From NCBI RefSeq assembly GCF_004005375.1, contig NZ_RZUF01000004.1, positions 146,925 through 210,924 on the forward strand: a stretch of 64,000 nt of DNA, read 5' to 3'. Below, piece after piece: positions 25,671-34,807 of the stretch. The notes beneath the pieces were generated by a model that was not told the DNA's origin, searched no databases, and was given only the letters and a program-made list of their open reading frames with translations. This DNA is from Rheinheimera sediminis (lineage in GTDB: Bacteria > Pseudomonadota > Gammaproteobacteria > Enterobacterales > Alteromonadaceae). Made by a program: the position numbers and the translations under genes. Within the stretch, counting starts at the first letter, position 1. Every line of letters begins with the position of its first letter.

Positions 25671-26617
25671 TGGAACTGGTAGAGCGTTATGTTGCTGCTG
25701 TGCAGCGCGAGTTACCTGAAGATAAAAGGCAGGAAATAGGCCGTGAGCTGAACGCTAATATTATGGACCAGCTCGATGCGCTGAAGGAGCAGCAAGGCCA
25801 GTTGTCAGAAGATGATATTGCAGCAGCTTTAAAGCAAATGGGTCGGCCAAGAGTTGTGGCTTATCAGTTTGTACCGCCTAAAGCTTTAGTCGCAGTTGAA
25901 GATATGCCTTTGTTGAAACACACTTTATATATGGTGTTGGGTGTGCTTTTTGTGTTGCAGGTGATAGGTGCCACTACGCATTGGATAGGCAGCAGTGATG
26001 GCAATTTGATTCGCTTTTTGCTGCAGTTGGCAGCAGGTTTTATGGAGGATGCCTGCTTTGCTTTCACAGCTGTAGTGCTAAGTTTTGCAGCTTTGAATGG
26101 CACAGGGCATAAGCTCGGCAATTGCCAGGGCAAAGACTGGTCGCCGAAGGATCTACCCAGAGCAGATTTGGGTTGGCAGCATATTCACCTGAGCGATATC
26201 TTTACCGATCTGGCGACTTGTATCTTTCTGCTCATTGTTATTTGGTATCCGCTATGGATGAATCCAGCAGAATTTGCTGCTCGTAGCGTCACTTTTACCG
26301 ACACAGCGTTGTTGATGTTGCAATGGTTTAGCCCAGTGATTGTGTTCTCTGTGCTGTTGAGCTTATGGCAGTTGCAGCAACGCATCTGGAACCGCAGTTT
26401 GTTGCTTAGCAGCATTGCAGTTAACGCAGCTTTTACGCTGTTTTTAGTGGTGTTGGCTTTGAGTGGTCCTTTGTTACAGGCCGGTCCTGCTGAGCTAAAT
26501 AGCCTGTTTAGTGTGATGCAGCTGGAAAAGAGCTTCACTTATGGTCTTTTAATCACCGCCTGTTTCCCTGGCTATGAAGTAGTCAGGGATTTAATCAGAT
26601 TACGTCAGTTCAGTTAA
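25670..26617 (+). CDS. HAAS-domain membrane protein, PadR partner
   Basis: 315 residues. The first ~75 are a cytosolic helical domain with the pattern MELVERYVAAVQRELPEDKRQEIGRELN (quoted as VERYVAAVQRELPEDKR), typical of HAAS/DUF1700-like signalling domains. The rest has about six membrane segments (from ~85 HTLYMVLGVLFVLQV to ~300). It overlaps the padR stop by 1 bp. Likely a membrane sensor or antagonist of the PadR protein; the signal is unknown. Confidence 0.75.
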   Translation: MELVERYVAAVQRELPEDKRQEIGRELNANIMDQLDALKEQQGQLSEDDIAAALKQMGRPRVVAYQFVPPKALVAVEDMPLLKHTLYMVLGVLFVLQVIGATTHWIGSSDGNLIRFLLQLAAGFMEDACFAFTAVVLSFAALNGTGHKLGNCQGKDWSPKDLPRADLGWQHIHLSDIFTDLATCIFLLIVIWYPLWMNPAEFAARSVTFTDTALLMLQWFSPVIVFSVLLSLWQLQQRIWNRSLLLSSIAVNAAFTLFLVVLALSGPLLQAGPAELNSLFSVMQLEKSFTYGLLITACFPGYEVVRDLIRLRQFS

Positions 26618-26743
26618 TCGCTGAGCATTTAATGCCTACAGCTCTTTTGTGGGCATTAGTAATTCTGCAATTTTTTCAACTAAAAAGCAGCTTTTAAAAA
26701 CTCCGTTATACTCAAATCCTGTCCGTTAAATTGCGGTAAGCCT

Positions 26744-27847
26744 ATGCTAAAGCTAAAGGTTTTTTCCCTCGCATTTTTATCGTTTTCATCTTTATCCTTG
26801 TATGCATCTGAAGCCATTACTCCGGGCTTTGCGCTGACGCTGGAGCATGTGCAAAATCTGGATGGCGGCGTGGACCAGGGGTCACGAAGTCTGGCCAGCG
26901 CCGATTTCACTCTGACTGCGGATACTGGCGAAGCTGGCTGGTGGCAAGGCGGAGAGCTATTTGGTTATGCGCTTGCTAACTATGGCGGCGATCCTTCTGA
27001 ACTGGTTGGTGATGTACAGGGCATGTCTAATATTGCAGCTGATGATGAAACCAAACTGTACGAGTTGTGGTATCAACATAGCTTTATGGAGGGGCAGCTT
27101 AAAGCTCTTGTAGGCTTACATGATTACAATTCTGTATTTTATAGCCTCGACAGCGCTGCACTTTTTACTCACCCCTCTTTTGGTATAGGGCCTGATACCT
27201 CTCAGGCTACTCCTTCTATTTTTCCAACTACGGCTGTGGCTGCCTTACTAAGCCTTCAGGTGGAGCACTATTATGCTCATCTGGCGATTTATGACGGTGT
27301 GCCAGGTCATCCGCAAGGGCGACGTGGCACTCATATTCGTTTTGAAGAAGGCGAAGGCGTATTTCGTGCTGCTGAATTTGGCAGGGTGTCTGAGCGCTAC
27401 AAAATAGGGCTTGGCGTCTGGCAGCACAACGCATTAGTAGAAAACCCGGTGAACGCTGAGCTGCATCGTGATAACAGTGGTATGTATTTGAATGCTCATT
27501 ATCAGTGGCTGCAACAACTTTCACTTTTTCTGCAGGCAGGTGTGGCCGATCAGGACCACAATCAATTAGAAAACTACTATGGCGCAGGTGCTGTTTATAC
27601 AGATCTGTGGCATCCAGCCGATGCTTTAGGTCTGGCCATGGCGAAAGCCAGCAATGGTTCTCCTTATATGCAACAAAATTCTGCTGTGGGTCAGAGTGAA
27701 ACTACTTGGGAGCTGAGCTACGCTTTGCCTGTACTAGAGCAAATGACAGTACAAGGTAGTCTTTACTATGTGGTCAATCCATCCATGGATCCAGATTTGG
27801 ATAATGCCTTTGCGCTCGGACTCCGGCTACTTTTCTCTTTGGAATAA
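26744..27847 (+). CDS. OprB-family carbohydrate-selective porin
   Basis: 367 residues, outer membrane. Signal peptide 1-21 ([17 protein letters not shown]), then alternating beta strands typical of Opr[41 protein letters not shown], quoted in parts, and [23 protein letters not shown] near the C-terminus. It ends in [11 protein letters not shown], a strand with the terminal hydrophobic/aromatic pattern. OprB porins take up sugars such as glucose. A chemoreceptor gene starts 11 bp after its stop, suggesting one transcript. Confidence 0.85.
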   Translation: MLKLKVFSLAFLSFSSLSLYASEAITPGFALTLEHVQNLDGGVDQGSRSLASADFTLTADTGEAGWWQGGELFGYALANYGGDPSELVGDVQGMSNIAADDETKLYELWYQHSFMEGQLKALVGLHDYNSVFYSLDSAALFTHPSFGIGPDTSQATPSIFPTTAVAALLSLQVEHYYAHLAIYDGVPGHPQGRRGTHIRFEEGEGVFRAAEFGRVSERYKIGLGVWQHNALVENPVNAELHRDNSGMYLNAHYQWLQQLSLFLQAGVADQDHNQLENYYGAGAVYTDLWHPADALGLAMAKASNGSPYMQQNSAVGQSETTWELSYALPVLEQMTVQGSLYYVVNPSMDPDLDNAFALGLRLLFSLE

Positions 27848-27858
27848 CAGGATCAACT

Positions 27859-29457
27859 ATGAAAATTAAGATGGCTATTACATTAGGCGTCGCAAGCTTT
27901 TTACTTGTCGTGGCAATGAACAGTTATATAGGTATGCAGGCCAGCAGCAAACTTGGTGAAATGCTGGAGTACTTAAGCGGGCCTGCCTGGGATACGGCGG
28001 ATGGCGCTATGGAAGGGCAAATTGGTATACAGCAGGAAATTATAATACTGCAGCAGTTTTATCATGCAGAGTTGACGCCAGCAGAGACTGAAACTCAATT
28101 GGCTGCAGCCAGTGCTATGGCCAAAGAGGCGCTGACCAGAATGGAACAAAGCGGTTTATTAAAAAGCGCAACGATCGCAGAATTTGAGCGGCTTTGGACT
28201 GGTTATCAACAACAGCGTGATCTGTTGCATCAGCAACTCAAAGCCGGACAAAATTCTAAAGACCAGTATGAAAAGTTTCAGACTTCAGTGGTCAGCTTGC
28301 TCGACTTTGTCGGCACTATGGAAGAAGAGGCTGATTCAGCGGTAGAGTCCGAAACTGCTGCAGTGGATTCGTTACAAAGTTCGGCTCGTTGGAATTTAAG
28401 TTTAGGCCTGAGTGTAAGCGTGGTGATAGCTGTACTGATTTTTATATTCGCTCAGTCCATTATTCTGGAACCTATTTCCAGATTAAAACGACATTTAACC
28501 GATTTGGGGCGTGGTTCTGGTGATTTGACGTCCAGGCTTAGTACTAAAGGAGCTGATTCAGAAGTCAAAGATTTAGCACTAGCCTTTAACCATTTTATCG
28601 CTCAATTGCAGCAACTGATGCAATCCGCTAAGGAAAGCCACGACTCGCTTAGTTCAGCTCATCACGATATTTCCGCTGCGATAGAACAAACGACCTCAGC
28701 AGTTAGCGTGCAACTTAAGGAAACAGTTGCAGTGGCTGACGCTATTGAAGAGTTGAGCAAAGCCATTGATCATATCAGTCAGGCTGTACACAAGGCGGAT
28801 TCCGCATCAGGTGAGGCTGCAGGCATTACTTCGCAAGGTGCTCAGGTGGTGCAGGCGGCACGTTCCGGGGTGAATGAAGTCGCAGATGAAATCAATAACG
28901 CTTCTAAGGTGATTAGTGCTCTGGTGGAAGACAGTAAAAATATTAGCTCTATGCTCGAAGTGATCCGCAGTATTGCTGAACAGACTAACTTGCTGGCACT
29001 GAATGCTGCGATCGAAGCAGCCCGGGCTGGTGAGTCTGGCCGGGGTTTTGCTGTAGTGGCCGATGAGGTACGTAGTCTGGCGTCCCGTACTCAGGATTCC
29101 ACCAAGCAAATTGAAGCTATTATCAATAATCTGACCAATGGTTCAGGCTTGGCGGTGAAAGTGATGGCTGGTGCTCAGCAAAAAGCTCTGGCTATTACCG
29201 AACGTATCGCTGATACCAGCAAAGCTTTTGCCTCTATAGTTGAAGTGGTAAACAAAATCCGCTCCGTCAGTGAAGATATCAAAGATTCGGCGCGACTAGA
29301 GCAAACAGAAATGAAGCATATACACAGTAGTATGGATTCAATAGTGCAGCAGGCGAAAACCAATGAAAGCATTGGTCAGCATGTTCGTCGGAGCAGTACT
29401 AATTTAAGTAAAGAAATGCATAATCTGGCCGGATTACTGGCTCAGTTCAGAACCTGA
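27859..29457 (+). CDS. Methyl-accepting chemotaxis protein
   Basis: 532 residues. TM1 (7-27), periplasmic helical sensor (~28-177), TM2 (~178-202), HAMP (~203-257, starting [20 protein letters not shown]) and signalling domain with hairpin tip [33 protein letters not shown], quoted as [12 protein letters not shown]. No C-terminal CheR-binding pentapeptide. It is 11 bp downstream of an OprB porin, so sugar sensing may be coupled to uptake; that is inference from context. Ligand domain family not recognised with certainty (four-helix bundle type). Confidence 0.92.
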   Translation: MKIKMAITLGVASFLLVVAMNSYIGMQASSKLGEMLEYLSGPAWDTADGAMEGQIGIQQEIIILQQFYHAELTPAETETQLAAASAMAKEALTRMEQSGLLKSATIAEFERLWTGYQQQRDLLHQQLKAGQNSKDQYEKFQTSVVSLLDFVGTMEEEADSAVESETAAVDSLQSSARWNLSLGLSVSVVIAVLIFIFAQSIILEPISRLKRHLTDLGRGSGDLTSRLSTKGADSEVKDLALAFNHFIAQLQQLMQSAKESHDSLSSAHHDISAAIEQTTSAVSVQLKETVAVADAIEELSKAIDHISQAVHKADSASGEAAGITSQGAQVVQAARSGVNEVADEINNASKVISALVEDSKNISSMLEVIRSIAEQTNLLALNAAIEAARAGESGRGFAVVADEVRSLASRTQDSTKQIEAIINNLTNGSGLAVKVMAGAQQKALAITERIADTSKAFASIVEVVNKIRSVSEDIKDSARLEQTEMKHIHSSMDSIVQQAKTNESIGQHVRRSSTNLSKEMHNLAGLLAQFRT

Positions 29458-29583
29458 GGCGATTGATTGTGACAAGGTAATCATTTTAACACTGACCGCC
29501 TTGCCTTTAATTAATTGAATTCCTGCTATCTCACCCCCATAACCTTCACAGGCAATCCGCCTCTATCTGACTGAAGGTCTGTT

Positions 29584-29982
29584 ATGGCTTTACATCTTCC
29601 CGCTATCGTCACCCTGCTGGCACTTTTATTATTTGTTTATAGTTTTCTGGCCGTGGGTATGGCGCGGAAGAAATATGGGGTGGCCGCTCCTGCTACTACG
29701 GGTCATGCCGGGTTTGAAGTGGTGTACCGGGTACAAATGAATACACTGGAACAACTGGTGCTGTTTTTGCCTGCGCTTTGGTTATTCAGTGATTATATCA
29801 GTCCTCTCTGGGCTGGGCTCTTGGGTTTCGTCTGGTTAGCAGGCCGGGTTTTGTATGCTGTCAGTTATATCAAAGATCCGAAAAGTCGGGGGCCTGGTTT
29901 TATCATTAGTTTTCTTGCCGTCATGCTGCTGATTTTTGGCACCGCAATAGGTGTAGTCATGCGTATTATGGCTGGCTTGTAA
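29584..29982 (+). CDS. MAPEG-family membrane protein
   Basis: 132 residues, four membrane helices. It has the MAPEG signature around RVQMNTLEQLVLFLPALWLF (residues 50-69), with the conserved Asn-x-x-Glu pair, and AGRVLYAVSYIKDPKSRGPGF. The family includes microsomal glutathione transferases; bacterial members are mostly uncharacterised. It ends 3 bp before the ABC exporter gene, so both are probably cotranscribed. Confidence 0.88.
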   Translation: MALHLPAIVTLLALLLFVYSFLAVGMARKKYGVAAPATTGHAGFEVVYRVQMNTLEQLVLFLPALWLFSDYISPLWAGLLGFVWLAGRVLYAVSYIKDPKSRGPGFIISFLAVMLLIFGTAIGVVMRIMAGL

Positions 29983-29985
29983 CTG

Positions 29986-31794
29986 ATGAGCAGCCAATCT
30001 GTGCTATCCAAAGCAGAGCCTGACAATGAAGTTCAGGCTCCTGCCAAAAAAATGGGGCCGCTTTTTAGCTTAGTGCCGTTTTTAACGCCTTATGCCAGCC
30101 GCTGGATGTTAACTTTTGTTGCCTTAACGGTAGCTGCTGCTGCTACTCTGACCTTGCCTGTGGCTTTTCGTTATTTGATTGACGCAGGGTTTTCGACCGA
30201 TCAGGCGGGTCATATCGATCAATATTTTCTGGCGTTATTTGGTCTTTCTGTAGTTCTTGCTGTGGCTACTGCGTTGCGGTTTTATTATGTGTCCTGGCTG
30301 GGTGAACGTGTCACTGCAGATTTACGCAGCGCCGTCTATGCCCACGTGGTGAAAATGAGCCCGCAGTTTTTTGAATTGACTAAAACCGGCGAAGTCTTGT
30401 CGCGCTTAACCACTGACACCACCTTAATTCAGGCTGTGGTGGGTACTAGTTTGTCTATGGGCTTACGTAACACTTTTTTGCTGCTTGGCGGATTGGTGAT
30501 GCTCTTTGTTACCAGCGCAAAGTTAGCTGCTTTTATCTTACTGACCTTGGTGCTGGTGATTTTGCCGATTTTCTTGTTTGGCAGAAAAGTCCGGAAGTTG
30601 TCACGTGACAGCCAGGATCGTATTGCCGACGCCAGCGCTGTGGCAGGTGAAGTGTTAAATGCTATTCCAACAGTGCAGTCATACCGGCAGGAACAGCGCG
30701 AAACGGTGCGTTTTACCGACTCGGTTGAAACTGCCTTTACTACAGCTTTATCCCGTATTCGTGCCCGCTCTATGCTGACTTTAGTGGCTATAGTACTGGT
30801 GTTTGGTGCTATTTCTTTTGTGCTCTGGTTAGGTGCTCAGGCGGTACTTGCCAATGAAATGACAGGCGGCGAGTTATCGCAATTTATTTTATATGCAGTG
30901 CTGACAGCTGGTGCTATCGGCGCCATTGCCGAAGTCTGGGGCGATCTGCAACGTGCTGCTGGTGCAGCTGAACGCTTAATGCAGCTGCTCAATGTGCAAT
31001 CTCCTGTGGTTGAAACAACAGATCCTTTGCCTTTTGTCGTGCCTGAACATAATCTGGCGGGCACTGGTATTGAGTTTAACGGCGTTCATTTTAGTTACCC
31101 GTCGCGGCCAGACACTTTGGCCTTGCAGGATTTTTCACTGCAGATCAAACCCAGTGAACATATAGCTTTGGTTGGCCCTTCAGGCGCAGGCAAAACTACC
31201 TTGTTCCAGTTGCTGCTAAGGTTTTACGATCCACAACTAGGCCAGGTTAAATTTAATGGCATGGATTTAAAAGATCTGCGTTTAACAGATGCCCGTCAGC
31301 CCTTTGGCATAGTGCTGCAGGATACTGTAATTTTTGCAGCTTCGGTGTTGGATAATATCCGTTATGCCCGCCCTGAAGCTTCTGAAGACGAAGTAAAACA
31401 AGCTGCGCAAATGGCAGCAGCACACGACTTTATTCTGGCTTTGCCCGAAGGCTACAACACCTATTTAGGTGAGCGTGGTGTGCGGTTATCTGGTGGACAG
31501 CGCCAGCGTATATCCATTGCCAGGGCCATCTTAAGTAACCCTTCAGTGTTGTTACTGGATGAAGCCACCAGTGCTTTAGATGCAGAAAGCGAACGGCAAG
31601 TGCAGCAAGCTTTGGATAATGCGGCACAAAACCGTACTACCTTAGTGATAGCGCACCGCTTGGCTACAGTCTTGGCAGCCGATCGTATTGTAGTGCTGGA
31701 AGCGGGCCGCATTGTAGCTCAGGGCACTCATAGCGAATTGCTGCAAAACAGTGAGTTGTATGCCCGTTTGGCAGCTTTGCAGTTTAGCCATTAA
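29986..31794 (+). CDS. ABC exporter, fused permease and ATPase
   Basis: 602 residues, a half-transporter of the MsbA/LmrA type. Six-helix transmembrane domain (~35-320) with an intracellular loop ERVTADLRSAVYAHV. ATPase domain with Walker A GPSGAGKTT (~396-404), Q-loop VLQDTVIFAAS, signature LSGGQRQRISIARA (~500) and Walker B VLLLDEATSALD, then the switch His in IAHRLATV. All catalytic motifs intact. It probably exports a lipid, drug or peptide; the substrate cannot be told. The ATG at 29986 directly follows the MAPEG stop. Confidence 0.93.
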   Translation: MSSQSVLSKAEPDNEVQAPAKKMGPLFSLVPFLTPYASRWMLTFVALTVAAAATLTLPVAFRYLIDAGFSTDQAGHIDQYFLALFGLSVVLAVATALRFYYVSWLGERVTADLRSAVYAHVVKMSPQFFELTKTGEVLSRLTTDTTLIQAVVGTSLSMGLRNTFLLLGGLVMLFVTSAKLAAFILLTLVLVILPIFLFGRKVRKLSRDSQDRIADASAVAGEVLNAIPTVQSYRQEQRETVRFTDSVETAFTTALSRIRARSMLTLVAIVLVFGAISFVLWLGAQAVLANEMTGGELSQFILYAVLTAGAIGAIAEVWGDLQRAAGAAERLMQLLNVQSPVVETTDPLPFVVPEHNLAGTGIEFNGVHFSYPSRPDTLALQDFSLQIKPSEHIALVGPSGAGKTTLFQLLLRFYDPQLGQVKFNGMDLKDLRLTDARQPFGIVLQDTVIFAASVLDNIRYARPEASEDEVKQAAQMAAAHDFILALPEGYNTYLGERGVRLSGGQRQRISIARAILSNPSVLLLDEATSALDAESERQVQQALDNAAQNRTTLVIAHRLATVLAADRIVVLEAGRIVAQGTHSELLQNSELYARLAALQFSH

Positions 31795-31889
31795 TACCTT
31801 TAGTAATTAAAGCCGCAGTTTTGTTGGTTGATGTTCACCAGACTGGCACAGTCTTCCTGGTAAAACAGTTGGTAGTTGGCTTAGCTCTT

Positions 31890-32030
31890 TTAGCTCCAGT
31901 GGCAGCTGTTTTTCACTGGGTAAGCCTGTCGGGCGGCATGTTCCCCGGCGTTTAAACTCTGAGGTTTTGAGCTAAGTACGCCATACCAAAGCGCTACAAC
32001 TTCCGCCACTACAATACCAATAGTCAACAT
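31890..32030 (-). CDS. possible 46-residue membrane peptide
   Basis: ATG 32030 with AAAGGAAAAACA immediately upstream, a good ribosome site. The peptide has one membrane span (MLTIGIVVAEVVALWYGVL) and a polar tail ending SCHWS. No homology recognised. A start at 32096 would add an unlikely leader. The surrounding gap 31795-32256 otherwise holds only the promoter for the next rightward gene. Confidence 0.4.
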   Translation of the reverse strand: MLTIGIVVAEVVALWYGVLSSKPQSLNAGEHAARQAYPVKNSCHWS

Positions 32031-32256
32031 TGTTTTTCCTTTTGTCATTGCCGTTGCCTGTCCTGATGAGCGATGCAGCAGCCAAAGAAGTAACAATATG
32101 AGTAAAAGTTAAAGAGAATGCAGCATTAAATGTCAAAACAATGTGAATTAGTTAAATCTTAGTTTAGGTGCGCAAATATCTAAAGCCAGATTAGTCAGAA
32201 TACTGCTAGAGTGAAGATTGCATCAGTAATCGTCTTTGTTTTTGTGGTTGTGATAT

Positions 32257-32979
32257 ATGCTGAAGTTTTTGCTCTGGGGCTCACTGTGGTTGGCTTTTTT
32301 TTTACAGGCCGCGGCAGAGCAACCATTAAAATTTTTGATGCCAGATTATCCGCCTTATAGTTACCAGATTAGCGGACAGAATCATGGCCTGGGTTACGAA
32401 GCTGTAGCAGCTATTATGGCAGATATTCAGCAGCCATTTTTTGTGCAGTTAGTACCTCACTTTGGCTATGCGATTAGCGATATGCAACGTGAGCGGGCAG
32501 ACGGTTTTTTTCTTGCTACAGAGAGCGCTGAGCGTAACAAAGTTGCTGAGTTTTCTGCAGCAGTGTTGACCATTGAGTGGACCTGGGTGTGGTTAAAACA
32601 GCACTCCAATTTGGATCCTGATTCAACTCATTTTCAGCAGAATGCTCAGGTGTCAGCCCAATCCAATAGCAATATTCACAGCTGGTTAAAAGCACAGAAT
32701 TATCAGGTAACGGCTGGAACTACTGATATCAGAGGCTTATTGAATTTACTGAACCGTAAAAGAGTCGATGCTATCTTATTGCCAGAATTAACTGTGAGGA
32801 CTTTAATTGCTCAACAAGATATTGATGCCAACTTGTACAGTTTTCAGCAGGAGATGCGTTTACCTTTTGCCATTTATATCAATAAAAACTACTTGAAAAA
32901 ACATCCCGATTTTATGAAAAAACTCAATGCGGCTATTCATCGTTATCAAATGAGGGCGGCGATAATTAGCGGCTCATAG
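32257..32979 (+). CDS. periplasmic solute-binding protein (family 3-like)
   Basis: 240 residues with signal peptide (1-20, LLWGSLWLAFFLQAAAE). The fold of SBP_bac_3 proteins is visible: LKFLMPDYPPYSY (first strand), GLGYEAVAAIMADI, RADGFFLATESAERNKVAEFSAAV and KRVDAILLPELTVRTLI. No ABC permease or ATPase gene is nearby, so it may serve as a stand-alone sensor or binding component, as many such proteins in Alteromonadales do. Possible ligands are amino acids; not determined. Confidence 0.8.
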   Translation: MLKFLLWGSLWLAFFLQAAAEQPLKFLMPDYPPYSYQISGQNHGLGYEAVAAIMADIQQPFFVQLVPHFGYAISDMQRERADGFFLATESAERNKVAEFSAAVLTIEWTWVWLKQHSNLDPDSTHFQQNAQVSAQSNSNIHSWLKAQNYQVTAGTTDIRGLLNLLNRKRVDAILLPELTVRTLIAQQDIDANLYSFQQEMRLPFAIYINKNYLKKHPDFMKKLNAAIHRYQMRAAIISGS

Positions 32980-33046
32980 AGCAATTGCCTCAACTAAGGT
33001 CACTGCTGAGTCTGGCTTTCGTTTTTGCAACTCATGGCTGTAGGAA

Positions 33047-33082
33047 CAGGTAAATCTGTGCTGTTCAGCACAGATTTACCTG
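33047..33082. repeat. perfect 17-bp inverted repeat
   Basis: CAGGTAAATCTGTGCTG (33047-33063) and its exact complement (33066-33082) with only TT between them. No T-run follows. It is a strong cruciform or hairpin between two rightward genes. Confidence 0.7.
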
Positions 33083-33179
33083 GGGCTGGGATACTGGCAG
33101 TTGTTTTAATCTCTGAGTCACTGAATGGTTGCAAATCGGTCGTGTTCTCCTACAATAGCGCGGCAACTGGAGAATGGTG

Positions 33180-33905
33180 ATGAAATTTTCGGCAGTAATA
33201 ATGTTCGCCTTGACAGCCAATGCGGTGATGGCGACTGAGTGGTGGCAAACAAAACAGGACCCAAATAATACGCAGGTGATAGCCTTGGGTAAAAAAGCCG
33301 TATTGTCTGTCTCCAGCTGCCCGGAAGATACCGCGCTGCGGTACTATCTAAAAACCGATAAAATTACGGCTCTGCAAAACACCTGGTATCAGCAAGCCAG
33401 TAAAGAACCTCATACGGCTTTATATCGCTGGATTTATGGCGCTACCTGGGGGGAAAGATTAAAACAGGCGATATGGCCTGGTGCTGAAGCTTTCATACAG
33501 GCAGCTCTCCCCGGTGACACTCAGCAACTCACCATGGAATTCCCTCAGTCTGAACAAGACAATTTGGTTTTTGAAGATGTGCTGGTATTTAAACTGGAGT
33601 TTGCCGGTTTTACTTCCCAGCATAAACCTGATTTACATATTAGTTTAGACAGAGATTTAAGCAGAATCGCTGGAGTCGCAGACTTGGATTTAGCGCTGAA
33701 TCATCGTTTAGCCAATAATATTTGTGTGGTGCATAGCCTGAACAAACTGGCACAGGACAAGCAGGTTGAGCTGAAAATTAGAGGTAAAACAGTGCCACAG
33801 CTGAAAATCAGCTCAGAGGCTGTTGCCAGTCAGCTCTGTCTGGTTGAAATTTATCAGCAGCAAGTGGTGAAAGGTTCTCTGACATTACCTGTCACCCAGT
33901 GTTAA
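33180..33905 (+). CDS. uncharacterised exported protein
   Basis: 241 residues from ATG 33180, selected because GGAG lies seven bases upstream; the in-frame ATG at 33174 is too close to it. Signal peptide MKFSAVIMFALTANAVMA, then a mature protein starting TEWWQ with four cysteines (in SVSSCPED, NNICVV, SQLCLV and the C-terminal TQC) that could form disulfides. No family recognised. No operon partner: a 17-bp inverted repeat lies upstream and a convergent gene downstream. Confidence 0.75.
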   Translation: MKFSAVIMFALTANAVMATEWWQTKQDPNNTQVIALGKKAVLSVSSCPEDTALRYYLKTDKITALQNTWYQQASKEPHTALYRWIYGATWGERLKQAIWPGAEAFIQAALPGDTQQLTMEFPQSEQDNLVFEDVLVFKLEFAGFTSQHKPDLHISLDRDLSRIAGVADLDLALNHRLANNICVVHSLNKLAQDKQVELKIRGKTVPQLKISSEAVASQLCLVEIYQQQVVKGSLTLPVTQC

Positions 33906-33930
33906 CAGCTCAATAGCCTCTATCAGTAAG

Positions 33931-34674
33931 CTATTTCCAGTATTGCTCTACTGTGATTTGGCCCGGATCGCGGCGTAAATTCTTTTTCAGACCAAGGTTT
34001 TCCAGCACGGCTTTGGTTTCAGTGATCATTTGTGGATTACCGCACAATAAGACTTGAGATTGTGTGCCCAGGTTCTGGCCACAAGTTGCCTGAAGCCTGC
34101 TGCTTTGGATTAAATCCGGAATACGTTGCTGCAAAGCGCCCACTGACTTTTCTCTGGTGACTACAGGCTGATAATGCAGTTGCTCAGCGTAACGCTGCTG
34201 AAACTGCCGGATCAGCGGCTGATACACCAATTCAGCTTCAAAGCGCACACTGTGCAGCAGAATAATAGAAGAAAAACGTTGCCATGGAGTCTCTGTGCCT
34301 AACATGGACAGATAAGGCCCAATCCCAGTGCCGGTGGAAATCAGCCACAGGTTTTCGCCGTCAGGGACTTCATCCAGAATAAAAAATCCGCTGGCAGGTT
34401 GGCTAACCTGCACTGTGTCGCCTGGTTTTAATTGCTGCAGCAAAGGCGATAGTAAGCCATCCGCTACAGTGCTGATTAAAAACTCCTGTTCTTTACTGCC
34501 AGGGCTATTGAGCAGCGAATAAGCGCGCTGCGCCTTGCCATCTGCTGAATCCAAAGCCAACCGCACAAACTGACCGGCAACAAAGTCGAAGGGCTCTGTT
34601 TGCACTTTGATACTGAACAAAGTATCAGTCCAGTGCGAAGTTGCTGTTACTGTGCCGTCAAGCCACTGCGCCAT
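33931..34674 (-). CDS. fpr: Ferredoxin--NADP+ reductase
   Basis: 247 residues, flavoprotein of the bacterial Fpr type. FAD-binding RAYSLLNSPG (residues ~50-59), phosphate-binding GTGIGPYLSML, NADP-binding VLLCGNPQMI and the C-terminal LGLKKNLRRDPGQITVEQYW, ending in the aromatic pair typical for the subclass. It passes electrons between NADPH and ferredoxin or flavodoxin, supporting iron-sulfur and radical enzymes and oxidative-stress defence. Normal length; monocistronic. Confidence 0.93.
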   Translation of the reverse strand: MAQWLDGTVTATSHWTDTLFSIKVQTEPFDFVAGQFVRLALDSADGKAQRAYSLLNSPGSKEQEFLISTVADGLLSPLLQQLKPGDTVQVSQPASGFFILDEVPDGENLWLISTGTGIGPYLSMLGTETPWQRFSSIILLHSVRFEAELVYQPLIRQFQQRYAEQLHYQPVVTREKSVGALQQRIPDLIQSSRLQATCGQNLGTQSQVLLCGNPQMITETKAVLENLGLKKNLRRDPGQITVEQYWK

Positions 34675-34762
34675 AAGTTGCTTCCTGTAGGATTACTACC
34701 TGGATCAAGACTAACAAAACTATACTTATATACAAGCTACAGTGCTCGCTGGCTTTTCGCTT

Positions 34763-34790
34763 GGCAAAAAAAGCCCGGAAATCCGGGCTT
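34763..34790 (-). terminator. terminator of the S9 peptidase gene
   Basis: On the minus strand AAGCCCGGATTTCCGGGCTT is followed by TTTTTGCC, 18 bp after the peptidase stop. Confidence 0.85.
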
Positions 34791-34807
34791 GATGGGGTGA
34801 GGCGCTT

